The notes beneath the pieces were generated by a model. The model made no database searches. It was given only the letters and a program-made list of their open reading frames with translations, and was not told the origin of the DNA. Below are positions 18,349-27,448 of a stretch of DNA of 64,000 nt, in pieces. Position numbers and translations under genes: made by a program. The stretch spans positions 38,925 to 102,924 of the forward strand of contig CAMWMD010000006.1 in assembly GCA_947175265.1 (NCBI GenBank). Reading direction: 5' to 3'. Source of the DNA: an uncultured Porphyromonadaceae bacterium. Lineage in GTDB: Bacteria; Bacteroidota; Bacteroidia; Bacteroidales; Muribaculaceae. Each line of letters starts with the position of its first letter. Position 1 is the first letter of the stretch.

Positions 18349-20493
18349 TTATTTCTCGGTTATTCCGTCGCGCTCAAGCAATGCCTCAGTTGTGGGCTGC
18401 TTTCCCCGGAACTCAACATAGAGAGTCATCGGATCGACAGATCCACCGGCTCGCAACATCTTCTTGAAGCGGTCGGCGGTAGCCTTGTCAAAGATACCGT
18501 TCTCCTTGAAGGCTGCGAAAGCATCGGCATCAAGCACCTCACTCCATTTGTAGCCGTAATACCCCGAAGCGTATCCGCCGGAGAAGATATGACCGAAACT
18601 GGGGGAGATTACGGTGCCCTCCACGGCCTCAAAGAGACGAACGGGATCCTGAGCCTTCTCCTCAAACTTCTCCACATCTACGGTTGCCTCAAGAGGGGTA
18701 TCTATAGTATGAAAGGCCATGTCAAGATAACCGAATCCTAACTGACGCATGCAGGCGTATGCGGCTCCGAAACGTTTCGACTCCTCAAACTTTGCAAGCA
18801 ACTCCTCGGGCATCTTCTCCCCGGTCTGGTAATGACGGGCGAATCCGTCGAGAAATTCCTTCTCAGTGAGGTAGTTTTCATTGAATTGTGAGAAGAGCTC
18901 CACAAAATCATGATATACGTTCGTGCCGGCGAAGGAGGGGTATTTTGCCTGGGCTGAGAGACCGTGAAGTGCATGACCGAATTCGTGGAGGAATGTCTCC
19001 ACTTCCGAGGGTGTGAGAAGCACGGCCTCGTCTCCTACTGGCTTGGAGAAATTGCAGACAATCGAAATCAGCGGGAGAGTACGCTTTCCATCGTCATCCT
19101 TCTCCTCTCCACGGAACTCCGTCATCCATGCGCCCGGAGATTTTCCGGTCCGGTAGAAGAAGTCGGCGTAAAGCACACCGAGAAGGCTACCGTCGGAATC
19201 GAATACCTCGTATGCCCTTACATCAGGATGATAGACAGGAATATCCTTGTTCTCCTTGAATGTGTATCCATAAAGACGTGTGGCAAGGCCGAAAACTCCG
19301 TCGATTGTGTTCTGGAGTTCGAAATAAGGCTTCATCACCTCATCGTTGAAGGCATACTTATCATTCTTTAGTTTGTCGTACCAATAACTGTAGTCCCACG
19401 GCATGAGTTTGAAATCCGCACCCTCAGTCTTGCGGGCATATTCCTCAATCTCTGCCATCTCCTTGCGGGCAGGTTCGGAGTAGTGAGTCCTCAAATCCTC
19501 AAGCAGATTCATCACCGCCTCCGGATTATCGGCCATGGTGCCCTGGAGTTTGAATTGGGAATAGTTATCCTTTCCCATAAGTTTAGCGAGTTCAAGACGC
19601 ACGTTGGCTATATTCTTCAGGACATCGATATTGCTGTATTCCCCCTTAATATTTCTGGAGTTATACATCTTCCAGAGTTTCTCACGCAAATCCCTGCGGT
19701 CGGAATATTTCATGAACGGCACGTATGAAGGGGCATACATTGTGAACAGATAGAGATTCTTGTCGTCTTCTTTCCCCTCGGAAGCGAGTACCTCACGTGC
19801 TGCCTCCCTCGCCGCCGTACGGATACCTTCGGGAATGCCTGAAAGTTCGTCCTCCTTAACCCAGAGACGCAGCGCGGGATTTGACAACTCATTGGAGACG
19901 TTCTGCCCGAATTTTACTGAAAGGTCAGAAGCCTCACCCTGAAGACGGCGGTAAGTCTCACGGTCCTTACCCTGGAGATTTGCACCATTCAGTGCAAAAC
20001 CTTTATAAGTCTCATCAATGAGTCTGCGGTCTTCCGGTGTGAGATCCGTTCGGGATTCCCTTGTCTCATACACCTTCTTAATCCTGTCCCAAAGTTTCTC
20101 ATTCAGCAGAAGATTGGTCTGATGCTCTGAGATAAGAGGTGTCACCCTTCCCATGATATCCATCAATACGGTGTCGCCCATAGCCGATTCAAGATTGCTC
20201 AAAGTCAGCACGGCCGAGGTCAGAAGTTTTCCGCTACGGTCGTAAGCCACGATGGTGTTTTCGAAAGAGGGCTGTTCGGGATTCGACACTATCTTATCAA
20301 TCTCCTCATTATGGGAGGTTATGCCTTGCTTGATGGCCTCCTCATAATCGGAAGTCATGATTTTATCGAAGGGCACAGCGTTGAAAGGAGCCTTCGATGC
20401 CACAAGGAGAGGATTCTGTCTGCCTGCGGCGGTTGCATCTGTCACTGTCATCAGTGTCATGGCTGTTAATGTTCCTAAAATAAAGTTTCTCAT
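18349..20493 (-). CDS. M3 family metallopeptidase (peptidyl-dipeptidase Dcp-like), exported
   Basis: Zinc oligopeptidase. I place the start at the ATG at 20493 (MRNFILGTLTAMTLM...), which gives 714 residues with a clear signal peptide. The 17 codons upstream (from 20544) overlap a hairpin and look like leader. The catalytic motif TFLHEFGHALHG lies near residue 500, and ASGYYGYKWSEVLDADAFAAF near the C-terminus is typical of Dcp/OpdA enzymes. Family members remove dipeptides or cut short peptides; the signal peptide points to periplasmic peptide breakdown. It lies downstream of the M16 peptidase gene in the same direction, with a hairpin between them. Confidence 0.92.
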   Translation of the reverse strand: MRNFILGTLTAMTLMTVTDATAAGRQNPLLVASKAPFNAVPFDKIMTSDYEEAIKQGITSHNEEIDKIVSNPEQPSFENTIVAYDRSGKLLTSAVLTLSNLESAMGDTVLMDIMGRVTPLISEHQTNLLLNEKLWDRIKKVYETRESRTDLTPEDRRLIDETYKGFALNGANLQGKDRETYRRLQGEASDLSVKFGQNVSNELSNPALRLWVKEDELSGIPEGIRTAAREAAREVLASEGKEDDKNLYLFTMYAPSYVPFMKYSDRRDLREKLWKMYNSRNIKGEYSNIDVLKNIANVRLELAKLMGKDNYSQFKLQGTMADNPEAVMNLLEDLRTHYSEPARKEMAEIEEYARKTEGADFKLMPWDYSYWYDKLKNDKYAFNDEVMKPYFELQNTIDGVFGLATRLYGYTFKENKDIPVYHPDVRAYEVFDSDGSLLGVLYADFFYRTGKSPGAWMTEFRGEEKDDDGKRTLPLISIVCNFSKPVGDEAVLLTPSEVETFLHEFGHALHGLSAQAKYPSFAGTNVYHDFVELFSQFNENYLTEKEFLDGFARHYQTGEKMPEELLAKFEESKRFGAAYACMRQLGFGYLDMAFHTIDTPLEATVDVEKFEEKAQDPVRLFEAVEGTVISPSFGHIFSGGYASGYYGYKWSEVLDADAFAAFKENGIFDKATADRFKKMLRAGGSVDPMTLYVEFRGKQPTTEALLERDGITEK

Positions 20494-20499
20494 TCTCGG

Positions 20500-20545
20500 T
20501 AAAAAAATAAAAGTCAAAGGTGTGCCCCCTATATCGAGGCACACC
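20500..20545 (-). terminator. Hairpin with T-tract between the M16 and M3 peptidase genes
   Basis: On the minus strand GGTGTGCC and GGCACACC (plus-strand arms 20519-20526 and 20538-20545) form a stem, followed by a T-rich stretch opposite the plus-strand A-run at 20500-20509. It may end the M16 transcript or attenuate read-through into the M3 gene. Confidence 0.6.
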
Positions 20546-20565
20546 CTTTATACACAAATCGTATG

Positions 20566-23370
20566 TTACTTCTCTTCAGCCGGCACACCTTCCATAATTA
20601 TCTGTATGCGGTTCTTGCCGTCATAAAGATTCTTCATGAAAGAATTGAGGCTATCAAGAGTGACGGATTCGATTGCCTCCTTATGCCCTGTGAGCATATC
20701 GAAGCCTCTCAGATAATCCACGATTCCGTCATCCCAGTAGGAGTTCTTGCGGACGTTAATCTCAAGTTGCTTGAGCATCGCTTCCTTCACCTTGGTGAAA
20801 TCCTCGACAGATGCTCCGTCATTGAGGAGTTTCTCAAGTTCCTCCTGAGCACGGGTGATGAGTTTCTCCTGCTGCTCTTTATTGGTCTGGAAACGGTAGA
20901 TGAGATTCCAGGAAGCGCTGTTATAGTTGAGGAAACCGGAAACTGAGGCACCGTAAGTGCCACCCTCCTCTTCACGGAGCGTGCGGATATAGATGTTGTC
21001 GAGTATATCACCCAGCATTCCAATCATCACCTCATTCTTCACGTTGATGTCGAGGTTATATCCGCTGTAGATATCGAATACGGTTGTACCGGGAGTCTGC
21101 ATCGGCTGCTTGAAGCGATCTACAATCTCACCCTTAGGCGTTTCGATGGGAGTGAGAATCTCCGCCTCGTTCACTTTTCCTGAAGGGAGTGAGGCTATGT
21201 ATTGATCCACAAGGGGAAGGAATTCCTTTTCGTCGATGTTGCCGGTGAATACAAAGGTATAGTCGGCTGCATTCCCCAAAGCGGAGTGGAGAATTTCGAG
21301 CATCTTGTCGTAGTCTGCTCTCTCAACTGATTCGGGAGTCATGGTTTCCATCATGGGATTGTTGCCGTAACGGACCATGCTGACACGGTGTGAGAAAATC
21401 ATCTGCGGATTCTGGTAGGCATTCTTAAGACGCTGGGCAATGTTCTCCCTTGCTACATCGTAAGTGGCCTTGTCGGCAGAGAGGTTTGTGAACGCCGTAT
21501 AGAGGAGTTCCATGAATACGGGAAGGTCTTTCACCGTAGATTGTCCACCCAATATATCGAGAGTCGTAGTGGTTCCGAATGAGATGTCCACATTCTTACC
21601 GGTGAGATATTTCTTGAGTTGCTTGGCATCGAAAGGACCGAATTTGGAACAGTTGAACGCCGTAGAGAGCATATTCACATTCGAAGCCTGATCTTTGCTG
21701 AAAGATCTCTTGCCACCGTTTCTGAATGCTGACATGAGAATCTCGTCGGCCGCAAAATCAGTTGCCTTCACCACCACCTTGGCTCCATTGGACAAGATAT
21801 AGGTCTTTGCCCCTATACCCTTTTCCTCTTCCACGGCTACTACCTTACCTTTTTTCGGCAATTTTGCAATCAAAGGCTCTGTAATCACCTCATCCACGAA
21901 TACCTCGTATGATGCGTTCATGGCATCGTTGATTGTCTTGATCATGACATCTTCCGCCACGACCTCGAATCCCTCCTTCTGGGGCTCCGAAGTAACAACC
22001 ACCATATTGTTGGATGTGAGCAGACCGGCGGCAAATCCATTGATGCCCTCTACGGGAATCATCGGGAGCACCTGCTTGAGCATCTCATACTCCTTCTCTA
22101 TCCCGGGATTCGGCTCATTGTCGACGAATGTGCGGCAAAGCTCGGAACCGTATGCATCGTTATCCGTCTTCTCCCTTTCATTATATGTTTTCTCATAAGA
22201 TGAGAGGATATTGCTCTTCACACGCTCAAGTTCCGAATCCGTGAAGCCGGTCTTGCAAGCGCGTGCCACGATACCCATCACCTCAGCCACGGCGCCCTGA
22301 GTGCCTCTCTTCGGGATAGTCACCACATTGAATGAATCCTTTGTCTTGGAGACATAGAAATCACCGAAATAGACACCGGCACCGGAGTACTTGCAGTCAG
22401 GGTTCACGGCGTTTTCCTGGAGGCGGTTGTTGATCAACGCTGAAACTATGTTGCGCACAAGGTCATGCTGGATGTAGGCCTCAACTGTATTGCGGTACTC
22501 AAACGGCATCTTTTCCTCTTTGAAGGATATAGTGGTTCGCGGTGAGGCGAGTTCCGCATCCGTGTATGCGAAATAAATCGGCTTCTCATTGTTGCTGACC
22601 ACGGGATATTTCCTCTCAGGGGCATTCTCGGGCATTGGTATTGTGGAGAACATCTCCTTCACCTTCTTCTCCATATCCTCGGTATTGAAATCGCCGACGA
22701 TGATTATGCCCTGCTGATCGGGACGATACCATTTCTTATAATAAGCACGGAGTGTCTCAGGCTTGAAATTCATCACCACCTCCATGCTGCCTATCGGCAT
22801 CTGATGATACTGATACTCCTCATAAATCTTGGGAAGCATCTGGGTATACATCCTGATATTGGCATTGTTACGGGTTCTCCATTCCTCCTGGATTACACCT
22901 CTCTCCGCATTTATCTCCGATTCCTCAAGGAGAATGTCGCCACTCCAGTCTCGAAGCACGAGAAGGACGCTGTCCATGAGAGGGGCATCGGTAGTGGGGA
23001 CATTGTTGATGTTGTAGACAGTCTCGTCAAAACTTGTGTAGGCGTTTATATCCTGACCGAAACGTATGCCCTTTGACTGGAGATAATCGAGCATATTCTT
23101 ACCGGGATAATTCTTCGTGCCGTTGAAAGCCATGTGCTCAAGGAAATGGGCAAGACCGAGTTGGTCTTTTTCCTCAAGTGTGGAGCCTACCTTCTGCGCG
23201 ATATAGAAATTCGCCCTATCCTTCGGCATCTCATTGTGCATGATGTAGTAAGAGAGGCCGTTGGGCAAAACCCCATGCCTCACCTTCGGATTCAAAGGGA
23301 GAGGCGTCTGAGCCGTGACGAACAACATCCCCAACAGGAACATTGCCGCCGTCATAATTTTTCTGATCAT
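20566..23370 (-). CDS. M16 family zinc protease (insulinase/PqqL-like), exported
   Basis: A 934-residue M16 metalloprotease with signal peptide (cleavage near FVTAQ). The inverted zinc motif HFLEH gives His75, Glu78 and His79 near the N-terminus, followed by the active N-terminal M16 domain. A related inactive C-terminal half completes the clam-shell, the usual arrangement for two-half M16 enzymes of about 930 residues. It is probably periplasmic and degrades peptides. It precedes the M3 peptidase gene, so the two may form a peptide-degradation unit; that link is inferred from position. Confidence 0.92.
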   Translation of the reverse strand: MIRKIMTAAMFLLGMLFVTAQTPLPLNPKVRHGVLPNGLSYYIMHNEMPKDRANFYIAQKVGSTLEEKDQLGLAHFLEHMAFNGTKNYPGKNMLDYLQSKGIRFGQDINAYTSFDETVYNINNVPTTDAPLMDSVLLVLRDWSGDILLEESEINAERGVIQEEWRTRNNANIRMYTQMLPKIYEEYQYHQMPIGSMEVVMNFKPETLRAYYKKWYRPDQQGIIIVGDFNTEDMEKKVKEMFSTIPMPENAPERKYPVVSNNEKPIYFAYTDAELASPRTTISFKEEKMPFEYRNTVEAYIQHDLVRNIVSALINNRLQENAVNPDCKYSGAGVYFGDFYVSKTKDSFNVVTIPKRGTQGAVAEVMGIVARACKTGFTDSELERVKSNILSSYEKTYNEREKTDNDAYGSELCRTFVDNEPNPGIEKEYEMLKQVLPMIPVEGINGFAAGLLTSNNMVVVTSEPQKEGFEVVAEDVMIKTINDAMNASYEVFVDEVITEPLIAKLPKKGKVVAVEEEKGIGAKTYILSNGAKVVVKATDFAADEILMSAFRNGGKRSFSKDQASNVNMLSTAFNCSKFGPFDAKQLKKYLTGKNVDISFGTTTTLDILGGQSTVKDLPVFMELLYTAFTNLSADKATYDVARENIAQRLKNAYQNPQMIFSHRVSMVRYGNNPMMETMTPESVERADYDKMLEILHSALGNAADYTFVFTGNIDEKEFLPLVDQYIASLPSGKVNEAEILTPIETPKGEIVDRFKQPMQTPGTTVFDIYSGYNLDINVKNEVMIGMLGDILDNIYIRTLREEEGGTYGASVSGFLNYNSASWNLIYRFQTNKEQQEKLITRAQEELEKLLNDGASVEDFTKVKEAMLKQLEINVRKNSYWDDGIVDYLRGFDMLTGHKEAIESVTLDSLNSFMKNLYDGKNRIQIIMEGVPAEEK

Positions 23371-23449
23371 AAGCGTTTCATTGTTTTATGTTATTGTATG
23401 TTTCCTTCTGACGTTTCTCTATGATGCCGGTTTTCCACGGATGTTCCGC

Positions 23450-23992
23450 TCAGATTATCCCGTTCATCATGGCATAGAGCGATAGGCCGGATGCCGATTT
23501 TATCCCTAATTTGGCCGAGATATTCTTACGGTGGGTGATTACCGTATTGACCGAGATACAGAGGGCATCCGCTATCTCCTTATTTATTTTTCCCGATGCT
23601 ATCAGCCTCAGCACCTCCATCTCCCTTCCTGACAGTTCGTCAGGCACGTCTCCCCCCTTAAGTGCCTTCACGAACCTCTCGATACCCTCCCTGAGATCCG
23701 ATTCATCACCCGCACAACTCAATATCGAGACTCCGCTACGCTCGCTGTCGGAGAAATCCCCTTTGCCGGCCACAAGCGTCCTCCCTTTTCGGGGAAGGAA
23801 GAAATCAAGGTTCTCGACAAACCTCCCCATGCTGACCACATAGCCGTCAGTCTTCTCTGAGAAAGGCTCAAACTCAGCAAAAGTATCAAACCTTTCGTAT
23901 GTACACCCCTTGATTTCGTTGAGCAGCAGACGGAGACCAAGCGACTCGAGTGTGTCGAAACCTATGAGGGCAATCCTTATCAATTCACCCAT
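23450..23992 (-). CDS. LuxR-type transcriptional regulator (response-regulator-like)
   Basis: About 180 residues from the ATG at 23992 (MGELIRIALIGFDT); an upstream in-frame ATG at 24007 is possible. The N-terminal two-thirds resembles a receiver fold, but I see no clear phospho-acceptor aspartate in the usual place, so it may not be controlled by phosphorylation. The C-terminal LuxR/FixJ helix-turn-helix (LSGREMEVLRLIASGKINKEIAD ... ITHRKN) is well conserved. It overlaps the end of the hemerythrin-fold gene by 8 bp, suggesting translational coupling and a shared task. A similar pair, as I recall, occurs in other Bacteroidales. The target genes are unknown. Confidence 0.85.
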   Translation of the reverse strand: MGELIRIALIGFDTLESLGLRLLLNEIKGCTYERFDTFAEFEPFSEKTDGYVVSMGRFVENLDFFLPRKGRTLVAGKGDFSDSERSGVSILSCAGDESDLREGIERFVKALKGGDVPDELSGREMEVLRLIASGKINKEIADALCISVNTVITHRKNISAKLGIKSASGLSLYAMMNGII

Positions 23993-24671
23993 TTCCCACT
24001 CCTCCAATTCCGCCGGCCATTTCCATTATCATGGGTATGAGAATCCTCTCCCTTATCCTGTTGTTCTGCCTTATATCGCGCTCGAGGGAGAATACCGCGC
24101 TTATAACGGCAGTACACAGGTTATGATCATATACCCCTTTCAATTGGGCCACAAAAAAGTATATGAGATCGTGAAGTTTCTCGCCTATCTCGTTGTGTGC
24201 CGTGGCCCTCTCTGAATACCCCCCGGGGACAATGCCTGCTCTCAAAGCCGGGTACAGGACGTCTGAGTCGTAGGCGATGCATTCCTTGAGTTCATCGCTT
24301 GCCTCCTTAAAGAATTTGAGGAGTAACGAGAGGTTGTTGTCTTTACCGCTCCGGGACATAAGCGAGGTGAAGTGCCGCTCAATGTTGGGGAGTTGGGCCT
24401 TGAGATAATAACGGTCAGTCTTCTCAAGGTAGTCTATCGTTTTCTCCAATGTAAAGGTATCACGCGGATTGACAGGGAAATATTGCCCGTCAATGAAAGT
24501 ATTGACCACGGAAAGGAAGAAAGGCGTGTCTATCCCGCATCTGTCACAAACGGCTGAAATTGACTCATCGCCGACACCGAGTGTGACACCGAGCCTGCCG
24601 ATTACCGGAATCAACGACGGATGCTGCATGAGCACATCCGAAAGCCTTGTATCTTTATTATATATCACCAT
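23985..24671 (-). CDS. Hemerythrin-fold protein with DUF1858-like N-terminus; metal ligands largely replaced
   Basis: 228 residues. Residues 1-60 (LSDVLMQHPSLIPVIGRLG ... ICDRCGIDT type) resemble the ScdA/DUF1858 domain that precedes hemerythrin in iron-sulfur repair proteins. The rest aligns by pattern with Bacteroidales hemerythrin/HHE proteins. Where these have H-x3-E before the first FP, this protein has Cys and Asp (ECIAYDSDVLYP). At the second motif it has Asn and Arg (QNNRIRERILIP). An early helix has TDRYY where I expect His. The His in ATAHNEIGEKL is kept. If the alignment is right, a di-iron site is unlikely. It is the first gene of an overlapping pair with the LuxR-type regulator and may act as its sensor. 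Confidence 0.75.
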   Translation of the reverse strand: MVIYNKDTRLSDVLMQHPSLIPVIGRLGVTLGVGDESISAVCDRCGIDTPFFLSVVNTFIDGQYFPVNPRDTFTLEKTIDYLEKTDRYYLKAQLPNIERHFTSLMSRSGKDNNLSLLLKFFKEASDELKECIAYDSDVLYPALRAGIVPGGYSERATAHNEIGEKLHDLIYFFVAQLKGVYDHNLCTAVISAVFSLERDIRQNNRIRERILIPMIMEMAGGIGGVGNG

Positions 24672-24760
24672 TACATTCGGTATTTCCTGCTACGACTTAA
24701 TGCAAATATGGCGAATCGCCTACAGGATTCCCTTCCCGCGAACGATCCGCCATTTTATCA

Positions 24761-25306
24761 TCACTTCACCACTATTGTGGCATTTTCCGTAATTATAATG
24801 TCAACGCCCACATCATGAGGCTCCACCGGAACCTCATCCACAAGTTGGAACTCATAGCCTATTCCCACTTTGGTTGCCTTGGTGGTCTGCAGAAGACGGT
24901 CGTAAAATCCCTTTCCCCTTCCGAGGCGATTTCCTTTTCGGTCGTAAGCCACGGCAGGGACTACAATGAGTTCAATATCCTCAGGATTCACCACATTATC
25001 ACCCGTAGGCTCCTCTATATGGAAACTTCCCAACTCAAGGCGGCTCTCATCGTAGGGGAGAATTTCGAGATTTACACCATTTACCCTCGGTAGGTAGAAA
25101 TGTTTCCTTGAAGCCCATTTCCCGAGAAAATCATGAGTATGCAATTCATCGGGGAGGGAATGATACATCAATATATGGTCGGCGAGGAGGAATGCGGCAG
25201 TCTGTTCAAGACGTGCGAAAACATCGGCGGCAGCGGTCCTCTTCTCCATATCGGAAAGCATCACTCTCAATGCCTTCACTTTTCTTCTGATTTCACTTTT
25301 TTCCAT
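24761..25306 (-). CDS. 5-formyltetrahydrofolate cyclo-ligase
   Basis: A 181-residue cytoplasmic enzyme that uses ATP to convert 5-formyltetrahydrofolate to 5,10-methenyltetrahydrofolate, returning it to the one-carbon pool. The family signature is near the C-terminus: VPAVAYDRKGNRLGRGKGFYDRLL, containing the Gly-rich nucleotide loop. The N-terminus (EIRRKVKALR) is typical. It lies 25 bp downstream of the CtpA-type protease gene and is probably co-transcribed with it. Confidence 0.94.
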   Translation of the reverse strand: MEKSEIRRKVKALRVMLSDMEKRTAAADVFARLEQTAAFLLADHILMYHSLPDELHTHDFLGKWASRKHFYLPRVNGVNLEILPYDESRLELGSFHIEEPTGDNVVNPEDIELIVVPAVAYDRKGNRLGRGKGFYDRLLQTTKATKVGIGYEFQLVDEVPVEPHDVGVDIIITENATIVVK

Positions 25307-25331
25307 CTTATAGTGTGTTTTTCATTATTGT

Positions 25332-26987
25332 TCATCCTTTACCCTTCCCCTTTTCCTTGACTTTATCGGGGGGAACGGATATCGGCGACTTTCCGTTCTT
25401 CAATGTCTCGTAAGCCCTCTTCACCGCGGTGTCATTCTCATTGAGAAGTTCGATGAAAGCCGGGTAGCCGAGCACATCTCTCGCAATCATGGCCTTTATC
25501 TGATTCAAGAGCAATGTGCGGGATTGATTTATATAGTACCACCTTGCGGGAACGCCATTCTTTACGGCGAAGTTCACAAAGTTCTCGAGAAGGGTGTTAT
25601 CCCTCGGGAGCACCTTGAGGAGACGGTCTATGGTCTTCACTCCGTTCAACATATTCCTGTAGCGGTCTGCCACGGAATAGGCGAACTTCTGGATGAGGCC
25701 GTTGTTCATCACGTTGATGTAGTACGACGTATATCCCGTAGTATCCTCCGGCACGAAAATATCTGGCATGATTCCACCCCCACCGTAGACAGTGCGTCCG
25801 TTGGCTGTCGTGAATATCTTGCTCTTATCAAGTTTGATACTGTCGGCATTGTAGAATTCGCCATGCGCGAACCTGTCTATGAGGTCGAGATCATATTTTC
25901 CTGATTCGCCCCTCGCATATTCCTTCTGGATTGAGCGTCCGGAAGGTGTATAATAGCGTGCCACGGTGAGACGGATAGCCGAATTGTCGGGCAGTTCGGT
26001 CTGGTTCTGCACAAGCCCCTTGCCAAAAGACCTCCTTCCAATCACAAGACCACGATCGTTATCCTGAATTGCTCCGGCGAATATCTCGGAGGCGGAGGCC
26101 GACTGCTCGTTGGTCAAGACGACAAGTTCCGATTCCTGATAATTACCGGAGCCGTCGCTGGTGTACATAAGTTCATTCTCCGGTCGGCGTCCCTTGGTGT
26201 AGACGATGAGTTTCTCGGCGGGTAGGAATTCATTGACCATTCTGACAGCCTGGTCCATATATCCACCCGTATTGCCACGAAGGTCAACGACGAATTTCTC
26301 CGCCCCCTTCTCCTTCAGGTCGTTGAGAGCATTGAAAAACTCCATATAGGTGTTTCGTGCGAACTTGATTACCCGGAGATAAGCAATCTTATCATCGATC
26401 ATATAGGCACAATCCACTGAATTTACAGGCACGTCGTTGCGGACCACATCAAACTTCAATGTTTCCGGCGTGTTGGAACGCTTTATATGAAGCACTACCG
26501 TACTCCCCTTCTGACCCTTAAGGTTCTTGAAGACATCATCCTGTGTTATGGAGTCGCCCGTAAGAGCTACGGAGTCAGCCCTTATTATCCTGTCGCCGGG
26601 AAGGATACCCACCTTCTCGGCAGGGCCTCCGGGAATCACCTCTATGACATTGACCGTGTCGCTGACAATCTGGAATGACACCCCGACTCCGCTGAATGAG
26701 CCGTTGAGATCATCGTTCACCGCCGTGAGGTCTGACTTCGGGATATATGCCGAATGGGGATCCAGCGCGCTGAGCAAATCCGGATAGACCGTCTCCATAA
26801 GGGAATCCACATCCACCTTGTCAACGTATTCCGCGTTAATGAGGCTCAGCACCGTCCTCAGTTTCTCCTCCTGGTCGGTGAGAGTCCTTTTCGTCATGTA
26901 TCTCCCGATGAAGATACCACCCACCACTCCGGCCGAGACCAGAAGCGGAAGCAGCACTTTCGTTATGTTCCTCTTGTTACTCCTCAT
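25332..26987 (-). CDS. C-terminal processing peptidase (CtpA-type, S41 family)
   Basis: A 551-residue serine protease anchored by an N-terminal membrane segment or signal (VLLPLLVSAGVVGGIFIG). A PDZ domain lies at about 85-170 and the S41 core after it. The Ser-Lys dyad is Ser298 in QSASASEIFAG and Lys323 in RRSFGKG, 25 residues apart as in other Ctp enzymes. A C-terminal helical extension of about 150 residues follows. It acts in the periplasm on C-terminal tails of envelope proteins. Its start overlaps the end of the upstream dCMP deaminase gene by 11 bp, so translation is probably coupled. Confidence 0.94.
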   Translation of the reverse strand: MRSNKRNITKVLLPLLVSAGVVGGIFIGRYMTKRTLTDQEEKLRTVLSLINAEYVDKVDVDSLMETVYPDLLSALDPHSAYIPKSDLTAVNDDLNGSFSGVGVSFQIVSDTVNVIEVIPGGPAEKVGILPGDRIIRADSVALTGDSITQDDVFKNLKGQKGSTVVLHIKRSNTPETLKFDVVRNDVPVNSVDCAYMIDDKIAYLRVIKFARNTYMEFFNALNDLKEKGAEKFVVDLRGNTGGYMDQAVRMVNEFLPAEKLIVYTKGRRPENELMYTSDGSGNYQESELVVLTNEQSASASEIFAGAIQDNDRGLVIGRRSFGKGLVQNQTELPDNSAIRLTVARYYTPSGRSIQKEYARGESGKYDLDLIDRFAHGEFYNADSIKLDKSKIFTTANGRTVYGGGGIMPDIFVPEDTTGYTSYYINVMNNGLIQKFAYSVADRYRNMLNGVKTIDRLLKVLPRDNTLLENFVNFAVKNGVPARWYYINQSRTLLLNQIKAMIARDVLGYPAFIELLNENDTAVKRAYETLKNGKSPISVPPDKVKEKGKGKG

Positions 26988-27414
26988 CTTTCTCAGGTAT
27001 ATGTACGGTTTCTATTCCTGCCCGTTCAAGAAGTTTAAGGCCGTCTGCCATCCTGTAGAGTTCGGAAAAGACCACTCTCTTAATACCGGCCTGGATAATC
27101 AGTTTGGCGCATTCGATGCAAGGACTCGCCGTGACATACAAAGTGCTCCCCTCGCTTGAATTATTGCTTCGCGCCACTTTAGTGATAGCGTTTGCTTCCG
27201 CATGGAGTACGTAAGGGAAGGTAAGGTTGTCCTCATCCTCACACACGTTTGGAAATCCGGAAGGTGTACCGTTATAGCCGTCGGAAATGATCATTTTGTC
27301 TTTCACTAAAAGTGCCCCCACACGGCGACGACGGCAATATGAGTTCTCACTCCATATTCTCGCCATGCGGAGGTATCGTTCGTCAAGCAAACGGGTCTTG
27401 TCTGTAATTTCCAT
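26977..27414 (-). CDS. dCMP deaminase family protein
   Basis: A 145-residue zinc deaminase. Zinc ligands and catalytic Glu are visible in VLHAEANAI and TASPCIECAKLI (HAE ... PCxxC). The family converts dCMP to dUMP for dTMP synthesis; some members are called ComEB-like. It is cytoplasmic. The 3' end overlaps the start of the CtpA-type gene by 11 bp. The upstream trxB gene is 34 bp away, so trxB, this gene, the protease and the folate enzyme probably form one operon. Confidence 0.92.
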   Translation of the reverse strand: MEITDKTRLLDERYLRMARIWSENSYCRRRRVGALLVKDKMIISDGYNGTPSGFPNVCEDEDNLTFPYVLHAEANAITKVARSNNSSEGSTLYVTASPCIECAKLIIQAGIKRVVFSELYRMADGLKLLERAGIETVHIPEKDEE

Positions 27415-27448
27415 ATTTTTTTCTTTTACGAAGGGAGACCTTGTCAGG

